64,000 bases of DNA from Nostoc sp. B(2019) (GTDB lineage: Bacteria; Cyanobacteriota; Cyanobacteriia; Cyanobacteriales; Nostocaceae). The DNA lies in the NCBI RefSeq assembly GCF_010091925.1, contig NZ_WVID01000009.1:221081-285080 (forward strand), given 5' to 3'. Below, piece by piece: positions 57,387-64,000 of this stretch. The stretch's first letter is position 1. Every line of letters starts with the position of its first letter. A program made the position numbers and the translations under genes. Below the pieces are notes generated by a model, which was not told the DNA's origin, made no database searches, and worked only from the letters and a program-made list of their open reading frames with translations.

Positions 57387-57734
57387 CCTTCCATAGGGGT
57401 TGGAACTTACATACAAAGACATACTTAACTTGATTTTCACACTCTGCCCTCAGTAAGAATGTGTGAAAAAAGTGAGAAATTCAACAATAGGGTATATAAA
57501 CTTGCTTGATTGCTTGTACGTAGTTTACTGAAAATAAAGAAGTCCCAGCGACAGCGGTATGCTATGCCACGTAGTGATTTGCCGTCCGCCTTTAACCCTA
57601 ACCAACGCACGAGAGGGTTCGGCAAATGCGGATACTCTGGAAATTTGTTGTATGAATTAGAACTTTTAAACAAGTCTGTCAGCTTATTTATTTGCCGCTA
57701 GTATCATAGAATAATCAGCTACCTCTATGTTTTA

Positions 57735-57846
57735 CCAATACGGTTCGTATAAGCACTCTTCCACATTTATTGTGGTCTGGGTAAGGGGTAAAGAGTAAGG
57801 GTGAATTCAAACATTTCCTCTTTTCCCTTTAACCGAACCGTATTGG
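57735..57846. mobile_element. 112-bp element with CCAATACGGTTCG ends
   Basis: The 13-bp ends CCAATACGGTTCG and CGAACCGTATTGG are exact inverse complements. The internal part (GTGGTCTGGG, AAGGGTGAATTC and TTTCCCTTTAA) matches the partial copy at 45091-45182. No transposase. Confidence 0.85.
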
Positions 57847-58190
57847 GTGTTTGACTGTCTGAGAACCAACTTAAAGATTGCTTAAGCTGGGAATAGTTTC
57901 CTCTCGGTTATAAATGAAGTAGTTAGAAGCAGCAATTTTCCATACCCATCTTTGAAAGATTGAGATTATTTGCCTTAAGCAGAAAAAAATTTGAAATATA
58001 CATCTAGTGGACGTACTTAATGTCAGTTAAGCTATCAATGGTTTGTTTGCCATAAGGACTAGAGAATTAGTGAATGATAATTTTATGGAGAAATGTTTAA
58101 AGTTTGTATAAAAGCTTCAATAAACCTCACAAATGATTTTTTAGGCTACTTTTCGGTTAAATCTACTAAATCTCTGATGATAATATTGCC

Positions 58191-59207
58191 ATGAATGCAC
58201 ATCGAGGATCTGCTGTGCTCAGCTCTGCAACTTTCAAAGTGCAACCAGCAGCAACAGGACTGACTGATAATCATCGCCTGCGGCTATTTTCTGGCTCTGC
58301 TAATATACAACTCTCTCAAGAAGTCGCTCGTTATCTGGGTATGGACTTGGGGCCAATGATCCGCAAAAGATTTGCGGATGGAGAACTCTATGTTCAAATC
58401 CAGGAATCGATCCGTGGTTGTGATGTTTATTTAATCCAGCCATGTTGTCAACCCGTGAACGATCACTTAATGGAATTATTAATTATGGTTGACGCCTGTC
58501 GTCGAGCTTCCGCGCGACAGGTGACGGCAGTAATTCCCTATTATGGTTATGCCCGCGCTGACCGAAAAACGGCAGGACGAGAGTCAATAACTGCTAAGTT
58601 GGTTGCTAACTTGATCACCGAAGCAGGTGCTAACCGAGTTTTAGCAATGGATTTGCACTCGGCTCAAATTCAGGGCTATTTCGATATACCCTTTGACCAC
58701 GTTTACGGTTCGCCAGTATTGCTGGATTATTTAGCAAGCAAAGAACTGCCTGACCTTGTGGTTGTTTCGCCTGATGTCGGCGGTGTCGCACGGGCTAGGG
58801 CATTTGCGAAAAAGCTGGGTGATGCGCCATTGGCAATTATTGACAAACGTCGCCAGGCACACAATGTTGCTGAGGTGTTAAACGTCATCGGCGATGTTAA
58901 GGGCAAAACGGCAGTGTTAGTGGATGACATGATTGACACTGGGGGAACAATTGCGGAAGGGGCGCGATTGCTACGTGAGGAGGGAGCAAGGCAAGTATAT
59001 GCATGTGCAACTCATGCAGTGTTCTCTCCACCTGCAATTGAGAGATTGTCTAGTGGCTTGTTTGAGGAAGTCGTTGTCACCAACACAATCCCGATCGCAG
59101 AAAATAATCGCTTTCCACAACTAGTGGTGCTTTCTGTAGCTAATTTGCTTGGAGAAACCATTTGGCGGATTCACGAAGATACCTCAGTCAGTAGTATGTT
59201 CCGCTAA
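58191..59207 (+). CDS. prs: Ribose-phosphate pyrophosphokinase
   Basis: The 338-aa protein makes PRPP from ribose 5-phosphate and ATP for nucleotide, histidine and tryptophan synthesis. It carries RFADGELYVQIQESIRGCDV, the ATP-binding YYGYARADRK, MDLHSAQIQGYFDIP, VVSPDVGGVARAR and the PRPP motif VLVDDMIDTGGTI. The first 25 residues are an extra N-terminal segment compared with bacterial Prs. The gene is monocistronic after a long intergenic region. Confidence 0.97.
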   Translation: MNAHRGSAVLSSATFKVQPAATGLTDNHRLRLFSGSANIQLSQEVARYLGMDLGPMIRKRFADGELYVQIQESIRGCDVYLIQPCCQPVNDHLMELLIMVDACRRASARQVTAVIPYYGYARADRKTAGRESITAKLVANLITEAGANRVLAMDLHSAQIQGYFDIPFDHVYGSPVLLDYLASKELPDLVVVSPDVGGVARARAFAKKLGDAPLAIIDKRRQAHNVAEVLNVIGDVKGKTAVLVDDMIDTGGTIAEGARLLREEGARQVYACATHAVFSPPAIERLSSGLFEEVVVTNTIPIAENNRFPQLVVLSVANLLGETIWRIHEDTSVSSMFR

Positions 59208-59289
59208 TAAGTAGAAGACTGTCATTATTGTTACAGTCTTGTATGAACAAGTATGAAGTGTGAAGTATGAAATTTTTCAGCTTCATGCT

Positions 59290-59898
59290 TCATTTTTTAT
59301 GAGATGCTAACGTTTCTACCTCAGAAACCACTCGTTCTAATTCTGCAACGATCGCAGCATTTCCAGTCTTTTTGAAGGCATCCACAAGCGCTCGATAATA
59401 CCAAAGAGTACCTTCTCTACCCCCCTGAAAGCGTTCCCAAAGTGATTCGCCCAAAACGCGATAATCTTTGAGGATAGATCGAGCATTGTAAAGTTTATCG
59501 GCTACTGATATAAGTAGTACTGATGGAGAAGCAGTAGGTATATGAGCAATGTATGCTTCCTTACGCTTTCGCCAAGGGGGTTTAGGTATTGCGTCGGCGT
59601 CAGTGCAGCCGTCTACAATTTCTGCCACCTTGTCGCCAAAACGGCGGCGAATTTCTTCGCGTGTTGCAGCACCGCCTTGATCTTCTACAGCATCGTGCAA
59701 AAGAGCCGCGATGGCTTCATCTTCGTTTGCTCCGTATTCTAAAGCAATACTGGCAACGCCTAACAAATGGGCAATGTATGGAACACCTGAACCTTTACGA
59801 ACTTGGTTGGCATGGAGTTGTGTAGCGTAGACAAGGGCTGCGGTAAAGCGTTCTGAAAGCATTGTATTCAAAGAATTATCTTGCGTACGTAGATGCAT
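59290..59898 (-). CDS. HD-domain alarmone-hydrolase-like protein (small SpoT/MESH1-type)
   Basis: The 202-aa protein starts at ATG 59898; an internal ATG (MLSERF) at 59862 is possible. It has YATQLHANQVRKGSGVPYIAH, then HDAVEDQGG and RIRRRFGDKV-like text (EEIRRRFGDKVAEIVDG), the HD signature of ppGpp hydrolases and MESH1. Only the hydrolase domain is present; no synthetase, TGS or ACT domain. It may remove (p)ppGpp or a related nucleotide. The gene is convergent with prs, 83 bp apart. Confidence 0.8.
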   Translation of the reverse strand: MHLRTQDNSLNTMLSERFTAALVYATQLHANQVRKGSGVPYIAHLLGVASIALEYGANEDEAIAALLHDAVEDQGGAATREEIRRRFGDKVAEIVDGCTDADAIPKPPWRKRKEAYIAHIPTASPSVLLISVADKLYNARSILKDYRVLGESLWERFQGGREGTLWYYRALVDAFKKTGNAAIVAELERVVSEVETLASHKK

Positions 59899-60261
59899 AG
59901 CTGCTTGTCGTCAGACATCGCATTTTAACTAAAAAATTATGCGATCGCACTGCTTTTAGTATAATTTTGAGGGCAAACAACAGAGGCGAGATTTTGATTA
60001 GCGTAAAGTTTGACAATTTATCAAACTATTGAATTTAAACAAATAGCAGTAAAAGTTTACTTCCAAATAGCCATCTGTCATTTGTAATTGAGTAAATATA
60101 AACTTTTTGAAAATAAGCAAATTATGAAATATTAAACTTTTATAAGTACAATATATAAAAATTGTCTTGGCACTCTAATTTATGCAGATTTTTATCAATT
60201 AATTAGATGTGCAAGACCATTGTGGATATTTCCATAGCTCAGGATGTAATTAGGAAACAAC
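59899..60261. other. Intergenic region
   Basis: About 363 bp, very AT-rich, divergent promoter region of the HD protein and the acyltransferase gene. Contains a GCGATCGC octamer at 59941 and the SD AGGAAA for the next gene at about 60251. Nothing else recognised. Confidence 0.4.
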
Positions 60262-61356
60262 ATGGGATTACTAAGAGTTCTTTTAGCATTGACAGTTGTA
60301 GTAGCTCACTCAAACGCTATTTTTGGATTGATTTTTACACAAGGAGTAGTAGCTGTTCAGACTTTTTTTATCATCTCTGGGTTTTACATGACGATGATTT
60401 TAGAGAAAAAGTATATTGGTAAAGGTAGCTATAAATTATTTCTTTCAAATAGATTACTTCGACTTTATCCTATTTACTGGGTGGTACTCATTATCACAAT
60501 AATCGTAAATTTAGTTGCAGTTTTTGTCATAGATAAGCCTGTGACTCTTTCTTATTATATTAATTATTTCTCTCAGATGAACTTTGGCACATTCTTGTTT
60601 ACAGTCATTACGAATATCATCCTGCTTGGACAAGACGTTGTTATGTTCTTAGGGTTAGACACTGAAACTGGAAAAATGTTTTTTACAAGTGATTATTTCA
60701 AGACTGACCCGGAATTTTGGAGATTTTTATTTATACCCCAGGCATGGACTTTAGGCATTGAACTATCATTTTATTTAATTGCTCCATTTCTTGTCCGTAG
60801 AAAGACCTCGACAATATTAACATTGATATCTATTAGCTTGTTGCTTAGAGTCTACATATATTTTTATCTGGGATTGACTAATGATCCGTGGATTCATAGA
60901 TTCTTTCCTACAGAACTAGCTTTATTTCTTCTGGGAACTATTTCTTATAGAATCTATTCAAAAATAGCAAATAAAAAAATTAGAAAGATAGAATTATCAA
61001 TTACAGTAGTATTTCTTTTGGCTACTATTTTCTACCAGTTTATTCCAGATTTTTATAAGATGTGGAGTTTTTACATATTCTCATGCTTATCAATACCATT
61101 TATTTTTAAAGTTACAAAAGATTCAAAGTTTGATATGCGTTTAGGAGAGTTTTCGTATCCTGTTTACATTGTTCATAGGATTGTTATTCAGGTGCTCACA
61201 CCAATTACTGATCGCTTGAGAATTGATGATTACAGAGGTGAATTGGCGACAGTGTTATCATTTTTAGCCGCATTTCTATTAATAAAATATGTCTCAGATC
61301 CAATTGAAAAAATTCGTCAGTTAAGATTTAAAAATGCTAAAAAGACTATGGTTTAA
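60262..61356 (+). CDS. Acyltransferase 3 family membrane protein
   Basis: The 364-aa protein has about ten membrane helices. The start MGLLRVLLALTVVVAHSNA includes the catalytic-type His of the AcT3/OafA family; FIISGFYMTMILEKKY and the later FSYPVYIVHRI also fit. Members O-acetylate or succinylate polysaccharides, macrolides and lipids. AGGAAA lies just upstream of the ATG. The gene is noticeably AT-rich with few cyanobacteria-preferred codons, suggesting transfer, and has no surface-polysaccharide neighbours. Confidence 0.85.
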   Translation: MGLLRVLLALTVVVAHSNAIFGLIFTQGVVAVQTFFIISGFYMTMILEKKYIGKGSYKLFLSNRLLRLYPIYWVVLIITIIVNLVAVFVIDKPVTLSYYINYFSQMNFGTFLFTVITNIILLGQDVVMFLGLDTETGKMFFTSDYFKTDPEFWRFLFIPQAWTLGIELSFYLIAPFLVRRKTSTILTLISISLLLRVYIYFYLGLTNDPWIHRFFPTELALFLLGTISYRIYSKIANKKIRKIELSITVVFLLATIFYQFIPDFYKMWSFYIFSCLSIPFIFKVTKDSKFDMRLGEFSYPVYIVHRIVIQVLTPITDRLRIDDYRGELATVLSFLAAFLLIKYVSDPIEKIRQLRFKNAKKTMV

Positions 61357-61810
61357 GAATAAAACCATAGGACTCCTATTTGATTTTTTAAATACACGTA
61401 GGGTGAGCTTTGCTCAGCATATCCAGGTTTTGGTGGGCAAAGCCCACGCTACTTAAATTTCATAATTCATCAAATAGGATTGCCATATCATTTGATACAT
61501 GCGTAAATTTTGTTAAATTTCTAGTATGCCCAATCTATAACTGGGGGCAATTATTAAATTTGACTTATCAAAAAAAAGCTAGAGTCTTTACAGAAGCAAC
61601 ATCCCAAAGCTAAACAGGGAATTCGGTCTCTCTTAAGTTTTCTGAACCGAGAGAGTTTGCAAAAACTCTCTGGAATTGTGACGATTACGCTAGAATTGTT
61701 AAAGGTTCTTTACAGAGTTTGCTGATCATCCCCAATTCTGTTAGAAAAGCCTAGCATTTAAATGTAAATGTAAATCTCAAAACCCCTTCTAGAGTTCACC
61801 AAAAGCTTCT
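61357..61810. other. Intergenic region before typA
   Basis: About 454 bp. Contains the MITE-like element at 61370-61483, otherwise no gene. Confidence 0.5.
61370..61483. mobile_element. 114-bp MITE-like element with 15-bp ends and CATA target duplication
   Basis: GGACTCCTATTTGAT (61370-61384) and ATCAAATAGGATTGC (61469-61483) are inverse complements with two mismatches. CATA flanks both ends (61366-61369 and 61484-61487). An inner palindrome-like stretch, GTAGGGTGAGCTTTGCTCA against TGGGCAAAGCCCACGCTAC, makes it a fold-back element. No transposase. Confidence 0.8.
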
Positions 61811-63601
61811 ATGACGCTCCCAATTCGTAACGTCGCCATTATTGCCCACGTTGACCACGGCAAAACCACCTTGGTTGATGCACTTCTCAAACAATCCGGT
61901 ATTTTCCGCGAAGGCGAAGACGTTCCGGATTGTGTCATGGACTCCAACGCTCTAGAACGGGAGCGGGGGATTACTATTCTGTCCAAAAATACAGCGGTTC
62001 GCTACAAAGAGACGCTGATCAACATTGTCGATACTCCTGGACACGCGGACTTCGGCGGCGAAGTTGAACGCGTACTCGGCATGGTTGATGGGTGTCTTCT
62101 AATTGTTGATGCCAATGAAGGCCCCATGCCTCAAACGCGCTTCGTGCTGAAAAAAGCTTTGGAAAAAGGTCTGCGCCCGATTGTTGTAATCAACAAAATC
62201 GACCGTGCCCAAGCTGATCCCCACGTTGCTGTTGATAAAGTTTTGGATCTGTTCTTAGAATTAGGAGCAGATGAAGACCAGTGTGATTTTACCTATTTGT
62301 TTGCCTCCGGTATGGGAGGTTACGCGAAGGAAAGCCTGGAAGCAGAATCGGTAGACATGCAACCCCTGTTTAATGCGATTCTGAAACATGTTCCACCACC
62401 TGTAGGCGATAGCAATAAGCCTCTGCAATTGCAAGTCACAACCCTCGATTATTCTGAATATCTAGGGCGGATCATCATCGGCAGAATCCATAACGGTACT
62501 ATCCGTACGGGACAGCAAGCTGCTTTAATAACAGAAAATGGCAGCATTGTCAAAGGTAAAATCAGCAAGCTGATGGGCTTTGAGGGACTAAAGCGGGTAG
62601 AAATGGAAGAAGCAACCGCAGGTTATATTGTTGCGGTGGCTGGTTTCGCTGACGCTTATATTGGGGAAACAATAACTGATCCGAATGAACCCCAAGCTTT
62701 GCCACTAATTAAAGTGGATGAACCAACTTTACAAATGACCTTTTGGGTGAATGATTCGCCTTTTGCCGGTCAAGAAGGTAAGTTGGTTACATCAAGACAA
62801 GTGCGCGATCGCCTATTCCGTGAGCTAGAAACCAACGTCGCCCTACGCGTCGAAGAAACGGATTCACCTGATAAATTCCTGGTTTCTGGTCGTGGTGAAC
62901 TACACTTGGGTATCTTAATCGAAACCATGCGCCGGGAAGGCTTCGAGTTTCAAGTATCTCAGCCACAAGTAATTTACCGAGAAGTCAACGGCCAACCTTG
63001 TGAACCCTTTGAACTCTTAGTACTGGACGTTCCTGCTGATGCTGTTGGTAGCTGTATCGAACGTCTGGGACAACGCAAAGGCGAAATGCAAGATATGCAG
63101 CCAGGTGGTAGCGATCGCACCCAGCTAGAGTTTGTCATTCCCGCCCGTGGTTTAATTGGCTTCCGGGGTGAATTCATGCGGATGACTCGTGGTGAAGGCA
63201 TCATGAATCACAGCTTCTTAGACTACCGTCAACTCAGTGGCGATATTGAAGCCCGTAATAAAGGTGTTTTAATCTCCTTTGAAGAGGGTGTTTCTACCTT
63301 CTACGCCATGAAGAACGCCGAAGATAGAGGCTCATTCTTTATTACTCCCGGTACTAAAGTTTACAGAGGCATGATTGTGGGAGAACACAATCGTCCTCAA
63401 GACTTGGAATTAAATGTCTGCAAGACCAAGCAGCTAACCAACCACCGCGCCGCTGGTGGCGATGAACTAGTACAACTGCAAGCACCAATAGACATGAGCT
63501 TAGAGCGTGCTTTGGAATACATTGGCCCCGATGAATTGGTGGAAGTCACACCTAAATCAATTCGTCTGCGGAAGATGTCGAAGAAATTGGCGAAACGCTA
63601 A
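61811..63601 (+). CDS. typA: Ribosome-associated GTPase TypA/BipA
   Basis: The 596-aa translational GTPase has [20 protein letters not shown], then [10 protein letters not shown] (switch I), [14 protein letters not shown] and [10 protein letters not shown] for the nucleotide site, an EF-G-like domain and the TypA C-terminal domain. It acts in stress-related ribosome assembly and translation. The start ATG at 61811 lies close after the MITE-containing region. It ends 23 bp before a strong terminator. Confidence 0.97.
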   Translation: MTLPIRNVAIIAHVDHGKTTLVDALLKQSGIFREGEDVPDCVMDSNALERERGITILSKNTAVRYKETLINIVDTPGHADFGGEVERVLGMVDGCLLIVDANEGPMPQTRFVLKKALEKGLRPIVVINKIDRAQADPHVAVDKVLDLFLELGADEDQCDFTYLFASGMGGYAKESLEAESVDMQPLFNAILKHVPPPVGDSNKPLQLQVTTLDYSEYLGRIIIGRIHNGTIRTGQQAALITENGSIVKGKISKLMGFEGLKRVEMEEATAGYIVAVAGFADAYIGETITDPNEPQALPLIKVDEPTLQMTFWVNDSPFAGQEGKLVTSRQVRDRLFRELETNVALRVEETDSPDKFLVSGRGELHLGILIETMRREGFEFQVSQPQVIYREVNGQPCEPFELLVLDVPADAVGSCIERLGQRKGEMQDMQPGGSDRTQLEFVIPARGLIGFRGEFMRMTRGEGIMNHSFLDYRQLSGDIEARNKGVLISFEEGVSTFYAMKNAEDRGSFFITPGTKVYRGMIVGEHNRPQDLELNVCKTKQLTNHRAAGGDELVQLQAPIDMSLERALEYIGPDELVEVTPKSIRLRKMSKKLAKR

Positions 63602-63624
63602 GTAAAGAGAATTAATTGATTTTG

Positions 63625-63649
63625 AAAGCCCGCATTAGCGGGCTTTTTA
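63625..63649 (+). terminator. Rho-independent terminator of typA
   Basis: A 9-bp stem AAAGCCCGC/GCGGGCTTT with an ATTA loop is followed by TT then AT-rich sequence, 23 bp after the typA stop codon. Confidence 0.85.
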
Positions 63650-64000
63650 TTTTGTTATTTATACCAATTTGAAAAAGGATTGCTACACATGTCACGACTG
63701 TTGCATTCTTTTCTGAAGTTGGTAGAACTTCCTGACCTGGATAATATCTAAAAAAAATTCTAGCTATCAGCTGATGGTATGCGAAAAATACCATACATGG
63801 ACTAAGTTAAGTAAATATACGAAACATATTGTATAATATCTAAGCAGCGGTATTAGATGGAAAACCCTGCATAACTACTTTAAATTTGCCGATTAGACGG
63901 AAAGTTCCTGTCTAGTAAATAGTTATAGGAATCATATTTGATTTCTGAAAAAGACTGCGAGATAATACGGATAGAGAGATCTGTCTAAGAACGAACAATG
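63650..64000. other. Terminal intergenic region
   Basis: About 350 bp without a gene. The sequence GGAATCATATTTGATTT at about 63929 resembles the left end of the 61370 element. The window ends in ATG, which could be the start of a further plus-strand gene but cannot be verified. Confidence 0.4.

Larger units (their letters stand above)
57050..58190. other. Long intergenic region with two mobile-element remnants
   Basis: About 1.1 kb between the divergent kinase and prs genes. It holds the elements at 57181-57386 and 57735-57846. Outside these no gene or RNA is recognised. Confidence 0.5.

Noticed and set aside
57437..57701. Small frames in the kinase-prs intergenic region
   Set aside because: They lie in repeat-like DNA, overlap each other on opposite strands and show no domain.
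1..64000. tRNA or rRNA genes
   Set aside because: No tRNA-like cloverleaf or conserved rRNA segment was recognised on reading; a covariance-model scan was not possible.

Overview
The window looks like chromosomal DNA of a filamentous, heterocyst-forming cyanobacterium close to Nostoc. The evidence is the many GCGATCGC (HIP1-type) octamers, a CcmP carboxysome shell protein, several very large multidomain sensor kinases, families of pentapeptide-repeat proteins, long AT-rich intergenic regions full of short tandem repeats and fold-back elements, and a TRAP 2-oxoacid transporter of the kind described in Anabaena. No rRNA, tRNA, CRISPR array, prophage or complete insertion sequence was seen.

Layout. 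1-5.3 kb: a left-truncated cyclic-nucleotide/AAA+/polyferredoxin protein, a stranded polymorphic-toxin tip with a possible immunity gene, a transaldolase-family gene, a TspO-like membrane protein and a histidine phosphatase. 5.7-10.4 kb: an RND efflux pump (inner-membrane pump plus adaptor). 11.3-12.8 kb: ccmP with a pentapeptide-repeat gene. 13-19.3 kb: an atypical SDR protein, an isolated ureC, an LRAT-like protein, and a divergent cluster of amidohydrolase, isochorismatase-like hydrolase and cupin that looks like a catabolic module for a small nitrogenous compound. 19.5-34.1 kb: three hybrid histidine kinases/response regulators (489, 942 and about 1938 aa), with a PQ-loop membrane protein, a 300-aa protein of unknown function and a CocE-type hydrolase between them.

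35.3-43.8 kb: a small Cys-rich membrane protein, a site-2 protease with CBS domains, TspO, and a branched-chain/neutral amino acid ABC transporter (one ATPase, two permeases, one lipoprotein binding protein) with a Uma2-family gene inside the operon, then an NDH-like flavoprotein resembling the N-terminal half of cyanobacterial SelD fusions. 44.3-48.9 kb: three paralogous pentapeptide-repeat genes plus the tail of a fourth. 49-53.2 kb: a TRAP transporter whose binding protein faces the two permease genes. 53.4-57.0 kb: an M20 amidohydrolase, bioD and a Ser/Thr kinase overlapping bioD. 58.2-64 kb: prs, a small HD alarmone-hydrolase-like protein, an acyltransferase-3 protein and typA.

The most unusual content is not one clear new system but several anomalies: a toxin/immunity remnant lying antisense to tal, an in-frame 21-bp tandem array directly after the CocE stop codons, a degenerate receiver in the giant kinase, the Uma2 gene in the amino acid transporter operon, the pentapeptide expansion, and several non-autonomous mobile-element remnants, two of which have visible terminal repeats and candidate target-site duplications. 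All functional calls come from reading motifs by eye; no database search was run.
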